64,000 bases of DNA, taken from NCBI RefSeq assembly GCF_000012945.1, contig NC_007510.1, positions 3,348,001 through 3,412,000 of the forward strand, in the 5' to 3' direction. This DNA comes from Burkholderia lata. GTDB lineage: Bacteria; Pseudomonadota; Gammaproteobacteria; Burkholderiales; Burkholderiaceae. This document shows positions 1 through 10,212 of this stretch, in pieces. The stretch's first letter is position 1; each line of letters starts with the position of its first letter. A program made the position numbers and the translations under genes. The notes under the pieces were generated by a model that was not told where the DNA came from, did not search any database, and saw only the letters and a list, made by a program, of their open reading frames with translations.

Positions 1-3000
1 CATAAGCGATATCGGGGCGACCTATGTCCCAACCGGAAATTCAGCATGGGAAATCGGGACGCAACGCACAAGGATTAGCAAGAAAGCTGACGACGATTTC
101 GAGAAGCGCACGAAGGACCCGCTCGGGCACGATCCTTCGCAAACGATCTTTGTCTTCGTAACGCCACAACGATTTCCCAAAAAGGATGACTGGATCGCGA
201 AGCAAAAGGCACGCGGCGTGTGGAGAGATGTTGCGTTAATCGATGGCGACGATCTTGTGCATTGGCTAGAAATGTGTCCGGCAGTAGCACAATGGCTATC
301 GATCAAGACAGGTCGTCGCCCCCAAGGACTGCGGACCCTGGAAGAAGTTTGGTCCGAATGGATCGGGGCGAGCACGATACCCATTACCACGGATGTGCTT
401 CTTGCCGGACGTGATGAAGATCAGATCGCAGTACTTAGGTGGCTACGAGAACAGCCGCAGCTTCTTTCGCTGCAGGCAGACGACCCAGAAGAAGCAATGG
501 CTTTCCTGTATGCCGCAATCAGTCCGCTGCCCGAGCACTACAAGTTGTGGCATTGGAGCCGCAGTGTTGTCGCTGAAAACAGTGATATAGCAAGGCAACT
601 TGTCGGGCTCGGAACGCCGCTGAATATTGTCCTCTCCGATCCGGAACCCGGACTTGCGCAACGCCTGGTGGATGAGGGACATCACGTTTTCGCCGCATAT
701 GGCTCCAGCACAAGCAACCATTCAAGCGGCATGCGACGGCTCCGTCGGCCATGGAAATTCGATCTCAAACTGGCGCTTGTCCAAGCCGGCATAGAAGAGG
801 AAAACGCCCACGCGTATGCACATGCAGCGGGGCGAAGTATTACTGTACTGCGGCGGTTGAAACCCGCCGCCCCGCACCAGCAGCTTGAATGGGCAAAAAA
901 AGCTGACCCGGCACTGATCGCGGCCATGTTCGCCGGGGCATGGGTGGGAACGTCAACACAAGATCAAAAGGTACTCAGTGAACTGGCTGACCGCCCGTAC
1001 GAGCAAATCGAGGAAGCCCTTATCCCGTTAGCGGCTTCGGCCGGCGGCCCGCTGGTTCGCTCGGGCGAACTCTGGAAAGTCGTGTCACTCCGCGATCTCT
1101 GGATGCAGCTCGGCAACAGGGTTACGCCAACCCAGCTAGACCGATTTGAACAGACCTTTCATAGGGTACTCGGTGCGGTCAATCCACGCTTCGCGACGCG
1201 CCCGAAGAGTATCTATTACGAAGCGGATGGCGAATTCGAGGAACAACCGTCTGCAGCGACCCGCAGTGGCCTGACGGAGGCAATGATCGCGATCGCCGTT
1301 CTTCCAGAGGGAGTTGCCTTCGCCCCCGATCTCCGGGGACGTGCCGACCGCGCAGTTCGCAAGCTCTTCGATAAGGCTGGGCCGTCCCTATGGTGGTCAC
1401 TTTCCGGCGACTTCATAAATCTGGCCGAAGCTGCACCTAGCGCGTTCCTGGATGCCATAGAAGCGGGCCTCGATGGAAATGCCCCACCGATCATGTCCCT
1501 GTTCCGTAGCGATGAAGGGATGTTACATCCCACGGAATACCTGTCGAACTTGCTATGGGCATTGGAGATACTGGCTCGAAGTCCGGATTACCTCGCGAAA
1601 TCCGCGCTGCTGCTCGCACGCCTCCATGAAATTGATCCGGGAGGAAAGTGGAACAACAGGCCTTTTGTTTCTCTTCGACGCATTTTTGTCAGTTGGTCTC
1701 CGCAGACGTACGCGACTCCCGCCGAGCGACTCAAGGTAATCGACACAATCACGCGACAACATCCGGCAGTCGGATGGTCACTCTTGCTGAAGCTGGCACC
1801 CAGTTTTCATGACGTGACGGAGCCTTCAGCGAAGCCCAAATGGCGCGATTTCACACCGGATAGGCGCGAAGAAATTACCGTGCAAGCACTCGGTGAAGCA
1901 GGCCGCAATATCGGCCAGCGTCTACTGCAGAACGTCGGAAATGATTTGGCGCGGTGGACTCAACTGCTGGATCACTGGCCGAATTTTGATTCCGAGTGGC
2001 GCAAACAGGCGACCGAACAATTGACCGTCATGGCCCGCGGACTTGACGACCCAAAAGAGATTGAGGCAATGCGCGACCAGCTACGGTCCTTACTGTCTCA
2101 ACACCGCGCTTTTTCGGACGCGCAATGGGCAATGCGTGAAGATGATCTGAAGCCGCTGGACGCAGTTTTCGAGACGCTACAACCAGCCGGCACGCAGGAG
2201 CGCGTCCGATGGCTTTTCCGCCCCGGCGCGGCGACGTTGGGACCGAATGTTGACTGGAATCTCGAGCAAGCCGACTTGGCAAAAAAGCAGATTGAGGCGG
2301 CAAACCAGTTATTGGCTGAGTTGCCCGAGGACGATCTATTCGCTTTCGCGTCGACAGTTACGATGCGACACGCTCTCGGCATCGGGATCGCAAACGCTGA
2401 TGCACAAAGTGAACTCAAGCATGCGTTGATGAAGAGAGGCATCTCCGCTGCTGAACCTTTAGAAGCAGAGGTCGGGCTGGGTATCTTCCAGGGGCTAATG
2501 ACACAAGCCGGCACGGATGGAGCTTCCTGGACCCGGCGTTTGTGGCAGCAAGCCATAGCTGAAGGATGGGGACCGGAAGCCGAGGTCCGAATCGTTCGAG
2601 GACTTCCCGTAGAAAGATCAACATGGGAAGAGATAGACCATCGTGGCCTAACGTTGAGTGAGGCCTATTGGCGTTCATTGCCTGTGTACTGGATTCCTCG
2701 AGAAGCAGAGGCTGGTGACGTTGTCGAACGATTGCTGAAATGGGACCGTGCTGTTGACGCCATTAGTTGGCTATCCCAACATATTCAGACAAAGCCCGCT
2801 GGGCACTTGCTCATCGCAGCATTACGCGCGGCGACAAAACTCGCGCAGCCGCTTGAAGGAAACGCTGCAACAATGCTCAGCCATAACGTCGGAGTGATCC
2901 TTGACCATCTCGATACCGATCCAAGCGTAAGCGAGCAAGATATCGCCAGCCTCGAGTTTATCTATTTTGATGCACTGCGTTACTCACGGCGCTCCACGCG

Positions 3001-3610
3001 AACTCTTCACCGTGCCTTGGCCCGCGACCCAGAATTTTTTGTCTACCTGATCAAGCTGATTTTCCTTCCTGAAGAAGGAAGCGGCATTGTCGAGACGGAT
3101 TCTGTCGATCCGGCAAAAGCGCAGGACTTGGCGAGTCACGCATATAACGTGCTCGATGAATGGTCGCATGTACCTGGCGCAGATGATCACGGAGAAGTCG
3201 ACGGGGAGTCGCTGGAGCTTTGGATAAAACAGGCGCGCAAACTTCTCTCCGAAGCAGGACGCACAACCATCGGGGACCAGAAGATCGGTGAGATTCTGTC
3301 AGCGGCAAAGCGCAAAGCCGGCGACCCGTGGCCGCCCGAGCCAGTGTGTGCAGCCATCGAACTTGTCAGGAGCAAGGAATTGGAACGAGGCTTGGAACTC
3401 GGCGTGTATAACCGGCGTGGCGTAACGGTGCGAATGCCCCACGATGGAGGCGATCAGGAGCGTGCTCTCGCGCACCAATATCGGCGCGATGCCGGCGAGC
3501 TTCGTTTTGACTGGCCACGAACTGCGGCATGTCTGGAGCGAATAGCCGAAATGTACGAAGCCGATGCAAATCGGGAGGATATTGGGGCGGACCAAAGAGA
3601 CTGGCTTTAA
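1..3610 (+). CDS. Very large cargo protein with nuclease-like N-terminal part (5' end outside window)
   Basis: The reading frame is open from base 2, so the protein starts upstream of the window and at least 1,200 residues are visible; the first internal ATG (218) is not the true start. The visible N-terminal stretch reads VPTGNSAWEIGT, then KKADDDFEKRT, then a beta-strand-like TIFVFVTPQRFPKKDDW and DGDDLVHWLE. That pattern resembles PD-(D/E)xK restriction-like folds, but the catalytic residues cannot be fixed because the beginning is missing. The next part (around AGRDEDQIAVLRWLRE) looks like a STAND-type NTPase layout without a recognisable Walker A. The long C-terminal part appears helical and repeat-like. 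No specific family name is recognised. It lies 172 bases upstream of another giant gene on the same strand, in low-GC island DNA; function unknown, defence is an inference from context. Confidence 0.8.
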   Translation, partial: ISDIGATYVPTGNSAWEIGTQRTRISKKADDDFEKRTKDPLGHDPSQTIFVFVTPQRFPKKDDWIAKQKARGVWRDVALIDGDDLVHWLEMCPAVAQWLSIKTGRRPQGLRTLEEVWSEWIGASTIPITTDVLLAGRDEDQIAVLRWLREQPQLLSLQADDPEEAMAFLYAAISPLPEHYKLWHWSRSVVAENSDIARQLVGLGTPLNIVLSDPEPGLAQRLVDEGHHVFAAYGSSTSNHSSGMRRLRRPWKFDLKLALVQAGIEEENAHAYAHAAGRSITVLRRLKPAAPHQQLEWAKKADPALIAAMFAGAWVGTSTQDQKVLSELADRPYEQIEEALIPLAASAGGPLVRSGELWKVVSLRDLWMQLGNRVTPTQLDRFEQTFHRVLGAVNPRFATRPKSIYYEADGEFEEQPSAATRSGLTEAMIAIAVLPEGVAFAPDLRGRADRAVRKLFDKAGPSLWWSLSGDFINLAEAAPSAFLDAIEAGLDGNAPPIMSLFRSDEGMLHPTEYLSNLLWALEILARSPDYLAKSALLLARLHEIDPGGKWNNRPFVSLRRIFVSWSPQTYATPAERLKVIDTITRQHPAVGWSLLLKLAPSFHDVTEPSAKPKWRDFTPDRREEITVQALGEAGRNIGQRLLQNVGNDLARWTQLLDHWPNFDSEWRKQATEQLTVMARGLDDPKEIEAMRDQLRSLLSQHRAFSDAQWAMREDDLKPLDAVFETLQPAGTQERVRWLFRPGAATLGPNVDWNLEQADLAKKQIEAANQLLAELPEDDLFAFASTVTMRHALGIGIANADAQSELKHALMKRGISAAEPLEAEVGLGIFQGLMTQAGTDGASWTRRLWQQAIAEGWGPEAEVRIVRGLPVERSTWEEIDHRGLTLSEAYWRSLPVYWIPREAEAGDVVERLLKWDRAVDAISWLSQHIQTKPAGHLLIAALRAATKLAQPLEGNAATMLSHNVGVILDHLDTDPSVSEQDIASLEFIYFDALRYSRRSTRTLHRALARDPEFFVYLIKLIFLPEEGSGIVETDSVDPAKAQDLASHAYNVLDEWSHVPGADDHGEVDGESLELWIKQARKLLSEAGRTTIGDQKIGEILSAAKRKAGDPWPPEPVCAAIELVRSKELERGLELGVYNRRGVTVRMPHDGGDQERALAHQYRRDAGELRFDWPRTAACLERIAEMYEADANREDIGADQRDWL

Positions 3611-3782
3611 TCCAGTTGAGCGAGCCGCATAATACAGGCAGGTCAAAAGCGCCGATTCCGCTCGGGCTGTTGACAATGAATTTCAGCAGTATGTATGCGC
3701 AACAATGCCACGAGATGAGACAACACTTCTCGAAGAACAACACAAGGCCGGTCGTCGCGGCCACTAGACCTACTGAAAAAAC

Positions 3783-6700
3783 ATGCATTTGAACGATATT
3801 CTTTCGGAAAAACGACTCGCACGTCTCTTCGACTCCGGAGAAGCGCCATGTATGGTCGAGATGTGGATCCTCCAGATAAAGTCTGTGGATGGTGTTACCA
3901 CCCAGATGGTGTACGGGCGTATCTTGCCGTCCGACTTCGTGAACAATACGTGGAACACTCAGCGCGAGGATTCGTTCAAGCCTGTCGAGGAATTGTTCGA
4001 AGCACAGGTCAAACGCGTTACTACCTTTGTCGAATCGAATCGGGTACGTGACCTTCTGACACTTCTAGTCGAAGGTAAGTCCCTTGGCGACGCAAGCCAG
4101 AGCACCGGCATCAAACTCTCACAAGCAGCAGTCCGATTTGCCGGTGTCACGCTGAGCAGCGCGCTCGCGCTACGACCGGTAATGCACCTGCCGACCCGCG
4201 ACTACTTCCTGTTCAGGACCAAGAGATTAAGTCAGGCGAGCAATGCAAGCATGGACAGCGCTGCCGTTACGTGTCTGTCAAAAGGTGAGATGTTTACCCT
4301 GGATGGCTATGCGCGACCTGAACTGGCCAAACTGGTAACCGACGCTCTGAAGGCTGGTACTGGACTTGACTTCTCAAGCGTGGACGCGTGGAGACTTGGC
4401 GACATCGAACTTGGAGTATTCCCCGCGCTGGATGACGCCGAACGGCAACTTGTGAAAGTTCAGACATCGCTAAAGTCTGATCCCCCGGGTGTACGGGTAT
4501 CCATTGCAAAGGACCTGCTGCCAGGTGTTGCAGGTGATATTGAAATAGAGTTGCAGCTTCTCAACGACGACTGTGCATTTTACGTTAGCCGTACGAAAAC
4601 GTCAGAGACCGGGCGGTGGCCACGGGAGGTTTGGCTCGATGTTCCTGCGCATCAAGTCGGCATGGTGGATGCACTCACCGTGCTGGTTGAGACGCGGGAA
4701 CATGGCTCTGTCACGTCGTTTCGACGCTTTCATTGGGGCGCGCATCTGGTTCGGGAAGTAGGAGTGCAGATGCAAATGCAAGGCAATATCACTCGTGTCA
4801 ATTTCGATTGGCTAAAAATAGCTTTGCATCGTTCACATACCGAGCGTCTCGAGGCAGCACAGACAATCTCTCGAAGCAATCACACATCACTCAACGTCGT
4901 AGGTGGCCGCAAGGCTGATCCATGGGTAACAGCCAATCGACTGGTAGCCGACGTAACATCGAAGCTCGTACCTCCCGCTTCAGAAGCACAATTTCTCGAA
5001 CGGTATTCGGAGGGCGATAACACGGGACGGCTTGCGCTTGCAGAGTGGCTCAAGCGTCTCTTCGCGGTGCATCAAGACAAACATATCGTCTGGTTTGATC
5101 CGTTCATGGAGGATGTCGGGATCACGCTCATCAACAAGTATGGCTTCACGAACGGAAGCTACGTCATATTTACGCATGCTCTGAAACCGCAGACCATTGA
5201 TAACTGGTACGAGCACATCCTGCACAGGAACGCGCACGGCCACATTGACGATGAGCCAGATACTCCGGTTGGCACCCGCGTCTCCCGACTGGTCTCCGCC
5301 TGTAAAGCCTGGAACCGTCAAATGAAGGGCGTTCGACTGCAGGTTGTAGGTCTTCCCGACGAAACGCTCCACGACCGGATGATAGTTATCAGAGATGTAA
5401 AAATGGAACCGGTGGTGGGATTCCATCTGTCGAACTCGATTCAGAAGGCGAACGAGAATTTCCCATTGCTCATCACGCCGATTCCCTTCGATGTGCTACG
5501 GCAAGTTTGCGACTACACCGACAGGATGTTGCAGCGTGTAGCCGAGCGCGCGTCCGACGTACCACACGAAGGCGTCGATGCAATGGTACTGTTCGATTCG
5601 AACGATGAGCCAAATATACGCGAGACAGGCTCGCATCCAGACCTTTTTTCCATGCAACGCGCTGGAGACGTACTTTCCTGGTGGACCGGGTACGACTCGC
5701 TGGCTCATTTGACTGGGAATACGCTACAAAATTTACTTCAAGGTCTTTCTTTGCTCGATGAAAGCGAGAGATTTCATACGGAGGCGTTTGATCATGTGCC
5801 GGAGAAATTCTGGTCGCACGGGCAGGATGTATCCGATTTCAATTCATGGTGGGACGCAATGGCAACCTTGCTGGCCCACTCACCAGCGGGGGTTTATGTT
5901 ACGGAGTTGAGCACCAATCCGCCCGCGCCCAATGACGCACTAAGTAATTTGCTCGTGGAGTTCCTGCGCGTGGATCGTGCAGACGCAATTCAACCACTGC
6001 ACAGCGGCCCGATTGCAGACACAATGAAGGAGATGCAAAGTTCGCACGAAGAGCTTCTGCGGACACATCGTTATCGCCATCATGCGTATCACGAGCGTTT
6101 CACCAGGCTTTCATGGGGCGACCAATACGCTTTGAAAGTGCTGTGGTACTTCGCACCCCAGGCGCTAGTGCGATGGATGGAGCAGCAGGCTGAGGGGCCT
6201 AACGACGATAATCGTCGACGCCAGTTATTGCTGTTCCAGGCGATATCGCACATCTCCCTCGGGACGGGGTTCGGTTGTTCGAATGCCCAGCTCGACGCGC
6301 TCCTGTCGAGCAGCAATCACTATGTCCAATGGCTGGGTTTCGTAGCACTGGAAACCCTTCTTCAGGACGACCACAAGTTACTCCCTCGGATCCAGGACGT
6401 CGGACATCTTTCTCAGGTTCAGAAGGCCTGCGTTCTGGGATGGCTTCTTGCACGAAGCGGCCGCGGCACAACGCCATTGCGGATTGCAATAATTGCCGAG
6501 TTGCATCAGATGCTTCCGCAGGAGATTGACAAGGGTGCACTGGATGCTCTTCTCGATTCGATGCGGAACCCTCTCGGCAGGATCTACGAAGCTAAACCAT
6601 GGATTCTGGCCGACGTAATCGCTCCCTTGGTTGAAGCCGAAAGACTTTCTCCCGACGATGTTGCACAGGCATGGGTGGATGAGCTTTTTGCGTACTGGAA

Positions 6701-7121
6701 ACAGTCCGAATCGCGTGGCACCCTGCTATTCGACGTTCAAAGCGAAGGTGTGTTTACTGAGCAAATTGCAGCGCTTCTGCTGTGCTGCTCGGCCTCCAAA
6801 CAGAAGGAACTTCTGAAACGATTCTCAACCGAAGCGGACTCCATCCATCGGACGGTCACGCAAATTCTCGCGCACCAAGTGAATTACTCACGCACCCGCG
6901 ACGAATATCACAAGGCAATGTGGATCGGAAGCCTAGTTCGTCTTATGTTCGCGAACGCAAGTGGCCCGATACCACGCGCTCAGATGGAAGAGATGGGGAA
7001 GATATATAAAAAAACAGCTGGCATTGTCGATCGGACAGATTGGTCCGAATCTAGTACAGTCGAGGGACCTTTGCTTCGGTATTGGAAAGTCGTTACGAAT
7101 CTACTCGAATTTAAAAAATAG
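3783..7121 (+). CDS. 1112-residue cargo protein with phospholipase-D-like motif
   Basis: This long uninterrupted gene follows the first giant gene on the same strand. Around residues 431-465 (KHIVWFDPFMEDVG) and 525-560 there is a PLD-like pattern: LHDRMIVIRD (H-x-R in place of the usual H-x-K) followed by GFHLSNSIQKANENFP, reminiscent of the strand and G-S/N loop after the HKD motif. Only one such motif is visible, so a nuclease would need to dimerise or use a second degenerate half. The N-terminal 400 residues are unassigned, and the C-terminal half (about 600-1112) looks alpha-helical. I have a weak, unverified association with proteins annotated as VPA1262 family. No convincing ribosome site precedes the ATG; an alternative Met lies about 24 codons in. 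It is probably co-transcribed with the upstream gene. Function unknown. Confidence 0.8.
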   Translation: MHLNDILSEKRLARLFDSGEAPCMVEMWILQIKSVDGVTTQMVYGRILPSDFVNNTWNTQREDSFKPVEELFEAQVKRVTTFVESNRVRDLLTLLVEGKSLGDASQSTGIKLSQAAVRFAGVTLSSALALRPVMHLPTRDYFLFRTKRLSQASNASMDSAAVTCLSKGEMFTLDGYARPELAKLVTDALKAGTGLDFSSVDAWRLGDIELGVFPALDDAERQLVKVQTSLKSDPPGVRVSIAKDLLPGVAGDIEIELQLLNDDCAFYVSRTKTSETGRWPREVWLDVPAHQVGMVDALTVLVETREHGSVTSFRRFHWGAHLVREVGVQMQMQGNITRVNFDWLKIALHRSHTERLEAAQTISRSNHTSLNVVGGRKADPWVTANRLVADVTSKLVPPASEAQFLERYSEGDNTGRLALAEWLKRLFAVHQDKHIVWFDPFMEDVGITLINKYGFTNGSYVIFTHALKPQTIDNWYEHILHRNAHGHIDDEPDTPVGTRVSRLVSACKAWNRQMKGVRLQVVGLPDETLHDRMIVIRDVKMEPVVGFHLSNSIQKANENFPLLITPIPFDVLRQVCDYTDRMLQRVAERASDVPHEGVDAMVLFDSNDEPNIRETGSHPDLFSMQRAGDVLSWWTGYDSLAHLTGNTLQNLLQGLSLLDESERFHTEAFDHVPEKFWSHGQDVSDFNSWWDAMATLLAHSPAGVYVTELSTNPPAPNDALSNLLVEFLRVDRADAIQPLHSGPIADTMKEMQSSHEELLRTHRYRHHAYHERFTRLSWGDQYALKVLWYFAPQALVRWMEQQAEGPNDDNRRRQLLLFQAISHISLGTGFGCSNAQLDALLSSSNHYVQWLGFVALETLLQDDHKLLPRIQDVGHLSQVQKACVLGWLLARSGRGTTPLRIAIIAELHQMLPQEIDKGALDALLDSMRNPLGRIYEAKPWILADVIAPLVEAERLSPDDVAQAWVDELFAYWKQSESRGTLLFDVQSEGVFTEQIAALLLCCSASKQKELLKRFSTEADSIHRTVTQILAHQVNYSRTRDEYHKAMWIGSLVRLMFANASGPIPRAQMEEMGKIYKKTAGIVDRTDWSESSTVEGPLLRYWKVVTNLLEFKK

Positions 7122-7568
7122 GTCTTTGTCCTGCCGCTATGACGGCAGAGCGATTAGGCTAGTTATGTAGTCCGTCAACGATGAACAAAAACATTGTTTT
7201 CACGGCAGGAGCATCCATATTGAAAAGGTATCTGCCGGCCAGAGCACCAGCGACCGGCCGCACGGCGAATTTTGAAAGGTACGGTTCTCGCCGGGACACG
7301 GGTGTGATTGGCCGTTGGCATGACCGCCATGCGCTCTGGCTTCTACACTTCGACACCGTAGCTGAGTTGGGACGTCCCGACTGTCTAACGCAAGCCAATT
7401 AGCACTCAATGGCCCGACTTGGGAGTATGTCGCGCAGAGGTCGGCCGATATAAACTAGGTCCCTGTACCGTCAGGGTTAGGGATACGCTGCAATTATCAT
7501 TGATTGCATCGACCCGACGAGAGATACCAAATACAAGTCACTTTCATTAACGATGACGGGGTAACAGG
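7122..7568. other. Gene-poor stretch in the island, possibly gene remnants
   Basis: These 447 bases carry no convincing gene. Short in-frame fragments, for example around 7250-7400 on the plus strand, have protein-like composition but are interrupted by stops, which fits a decayed gene. No clear terminator hairpin follows the upstream gene. The promoter of the downstream membrane-protein gene should lie here, but I do not see a confident -35/-10 pair. Confidence 0.4.
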
Positions 7569-8243
7569 ATGTCGAACGAAATTCCACCAGAGACCGAAGA
7601 GGCATTGGACAGTAGAGAACCGGCCCACGCCGGCGCTCCGCCAATTGACAGCGCTTCGGGCGACGAGCCAGACACGCCCCCGGTCGACGTCGACGCCGAC
7701 AGGGAGTGGAATTGGCCGCGTCGAGCAAAGGTGCAGGCTTGGCCGGACCTAATCCAGTGGGCGGCCGTGTCATTTTTTGTTTCAGTCGCCATAGTATGGG
7801 TGGCAGCAGGGATTTCCAGTTCGCTCACCTTGCAGCCCGATCAGTACGGAATCTTACTTGCCGTATTGTCTGCCATTACCGGACTTGTTGTCGGCGCGTT
7901 TGACGACAGACCGAAAAAAATCGAAGACATGGAGACTTACAATGACGAAGAGGCTAAAGCAATCGCGTTGACTGCAAAAGAGGACGGCAATTGGTGTGCC
8001 GCCGGAATGGCAGCCTTCGGTCTTCCTGCTCTCCTTGCTCGCATTTATGCACCAGCTGGTGGAAGTCACTATTGGAACGCGATCGGAGTCACAATGGCTA
8101 CCTTCGTTGTTTTTTTTGGCGCGACGATTGCTGTCCGGACAACAAGGGCAGAGATCGCGCGTCAGAAAGCGAAGTTTGATGCTCACAATCTCGCGCTCCG
8201 GAAGCAGAATCCGCCGGCAAACAGCGGCCTGAATAAAACATAG
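7569..8243 (+). CDS. Four-helix membrane protein of unknown function
   Basis: The 224-residue product has an acidic, proline-rich N-terminal segment (residues 1-50). Four hydrophobic segments follow, at about 61-87, 92-112, 140-160 and 168-190, and the protein ends in a basic polar tail. TM2 and TM3 are joined by a charged loop (FDDRPKKIEDMETYNDEEAK). No enzymatic motif is visible. The start ATG has only a weak purine stretch upstream. Base composition matches the island. Membrane proteins of this size are frequent partners of toxic or sensing proteins in defence cargo, but nothing in the sequence proves this. The 265 bases downstream (8244-8508) contain no supported gene. Confidence 0.65.
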   Translation: MSNEIPPETEEALDSREPAHAGAPPIDSASGDEPDTPPVDVDADREWNWPRRAKVQAWPDLIQWAAVSFFVSVAIVWVAAGISSSLTLQPDQYGILLAVLSAITGLVVGAFDDRPKKIEDMETYNDEEAKAIALTAKEDGNWCAAGMAAFGLPALLARIYAPAGGSHYWNAIGVTMATFVVFFGATIAVRTTRAEIARQKAKFDAHNLALRKQNPPANSGLNKT

Positions 8244-8508
8244 TCTCGCCTGGCGGAAGCATTGTCCCATGGCAGTCGGCGAACGCGACGAACAGTTGGT
8301 GTTCAATGACGGGCCGGCGATCTGCACGACACGGTGGCCGGGTGAATTCTTCGTCGGATCGATCGCGCCGTCGTTCCCGACACCGGACCACCTCGCATTA
8401 AATCCATGCAGGATCGTTGAAGAACCCATATCTATGGAACTGGCAGCAGGGTTGCTGTTGCAACACAGCGCGGCCCGTAAAAGCGCCTAGGCCTAGGCCC
8501 GAGACGAA

Positions 8509-10077
8509 ATGAAAAATCAGAGAGAGTCAGTCGTTCAGCTACCCACGAAGGTCGTTGCGCGGCGGATGGCGGAGGAAGATGCCAAGGTGCTTCGCCGTGC
8601 GCCCGTTTCGCCGTTGGACAAGTATCAGCAGTCGATCGCCCGCTGTGCGGACTGGAATATCCAGGAAATGCCGGTGATGACGTTGCCGCGCGGACTCACG
8701 GATTTTCTCAGCCTCGAGCTCCGGGACTGCGGGAACGCGCTGATTGAGGAGACACGGCAACTGAACAACGGCTTCGTCGGGGTTTCGATGTCCGAGGTGG
8801 TGGCCCTGATGGTCGCCGACTTCGAGCTTCACGATTTGCGTGAGCGAGTCCTCAAATGGACCGAGGAATCTATCTCGGAGGTGGTGTATCGATATCGGCG
8901 CCAGATTCAACGTTCGCCCTTCGACGCGTACATGCACCTGTCACACACGTTCCTCAGTGATATCGATACCCGCATTGCCCACGGTGAAGACCGGATGTAC
9001 CAACGAGTCTGGGGTAGCGTGATTGATTGCATGGCCTATCTGATGATCGAGGCCTGCTTCATGAAGACCGGATACGCCTCGTTGGAATTCGACGATAGTC
9101 CGGCACATCGCACGAGTCTGATCGGGCCGATCGTCGCGAATCAGGGTGAGGCCCATGCGTTTGGTGGCATCCTGAACTTGTTCGGGGTTGAGCCGGCCGC
9201 GTATCTAAAAGAGGTAGTGCTAGCCCCTCTCGCGAAGGTACTCCGCAGCGACAGGTTCGCTGAATCTCGCGGCGATCTCAGGACGCGGCTGAATACGTAC
9301 CTTGGCGACCTCTTGGAAGCGTGGCCCCGTCTCTGCGGGTCAGCGAGATCCTGGAGGTATATCTTCGCGATTCCCGGAACCGGCTGTTCGGCCGCATTCC
9401 GATTCATTGCGTCACAGGGAGTCGGAACGATTTACGTCTCCGACAGCGAAGAGAGTCTGCGCCGAGGCCTGGAAACGAACTTTTTTAGAGGTGCGTTCAA
9501 CATCGGTCTTGACGGGGCGCTCAGTGTCATCCCGCATCCGTGGTTGACCGTCGATCGCATGCTCGACGAAAGAGATGCCCTGAGCGTCTCTGTGTGGTTT
9601 CTGGAGCAGGTTCACGGGAGGGTCGTAGAAGACTATCTGAAGATCCGACATGCCGAACCGGCTCATCCAGATAATGCGTCAGACCTCGACGAGTCCGCGC
9701 CCGAGTCAGACCAGATCGAAGCTGGTGAGATCGCGACCTACGCGGCTTGGCTTGACGAAGTACGCCGGGACGAGGGGGAAGATGGCCAACCATCGAGCGA
9801 GGGCGGGAGATCGGGCGACGACGCGGCGCAGATCACGATCCACGCCCTGCCTCAAATTCGCCAAAGCCGCTTCTTCAAGATCCTCAGGGCATGCGGCGTC
9901 GAGGTTGTGCAAGGGAAAGGATCAGAGAAGAAGCTGTTGAGAGCGGGAGCGCACCCATTTCGACTCGGCAGTCATTACGGTCCGAATCCAACGATCCCGT
10001 CCTTCCTAGCCTGCCAGATTCTCCGGCGCCTTGAGATCAGCCGTTCGGAGTGGGTCGCCGCGGTCAACGATCTCTAG
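8509..10077 (+). CDS. 522-residue protein with C-terminal HicA-like domain
   Basis: Residues 1-380 form a largely helical region with no family that I recognise; it has several short acidic motifs and no membrane segment. Residues 385-450 are a low-complexity acidic linker. Residues 450-522 match the HicA mRNA-interferase/dsRBD-like fold: FFKILRACGVEVVQGKGS, a charged strand, then NPTIPSFLACQILRRLEIS, mirroring the HicA pattern of G-F/V-E-x-V, K-G-S-H, and I-L-x-x-x-x-I-S. The residue after the G-S turn is Glu where HicA usually has its catalytic His, so RNase activity is doubtful and an RNA-binding or sensing role is possible. It is followed by a strong terminator at 10213-10239. No HicB partner is adjacent. 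Confidence 0.7.
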   Translation: MKNQRESVVQLPTKVVARRMAEEDAKVLRRAPVSPLDKYQQSIARCADWNIQEMPVMTLPRGLTDFLSLELRDCGNALIEETRQLNNGFVGVSMSEVVALMVADFELHDLRERVLKWTEESISEVVYRYRRQIQRSPFDAYMHLSHTFLSDIDTRIAHGEDRMYQRVWGSVIDCMAYLMIEACFMKTGYASLEFDDSPAHRTSLIGPIVANQGEAHAFGGILNLFGVEPAAYLKEVVLAPLAKVLRSDRFAESRGDLRTRLNTYLGDLLEAWPRLCGSARSWRYIFAIPGTGCSAAFRFIASQGVGTIYVSDSEESLRRGLETNFFRGAFNIGLDGALSVIPHPWLTVDRMLDERDALSVSVWFLEQVHGRVVEDYLKIRHAEPAHPDNASDLDESAPESDQIEAGEIATYAAWLDEVRRDEGEDGQPSSEGGRSGDDAAQITIHALPQIRQSRFFKILRACGVEVVQGKGSEKKLLRAGAHPFRLGSHYGPNPTIPSFLACQILRRLEISRSEWVAAVNDL

Positions 10078-10212
10078 ATTGTGGCGACGGCCCGTGGCGC
10101 GGGGCAGATTGGCGCCCGGTCCCGGGCTCTCAACCATCCTGTCCGCGATGTGCCCAGGGGCGTAGTTGGCCAGCGGTCCAGATGGTGAGGGGGGCACGCT
10201 TAGCGGCATTGA

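Noticed and set aside
8269..8490. 73-codon open frame between the membrane protein and the HicA-like gene
   Set aside because: No ribosome site and no recognisable motif; it may be a remnant but cannot be supported as a gene.
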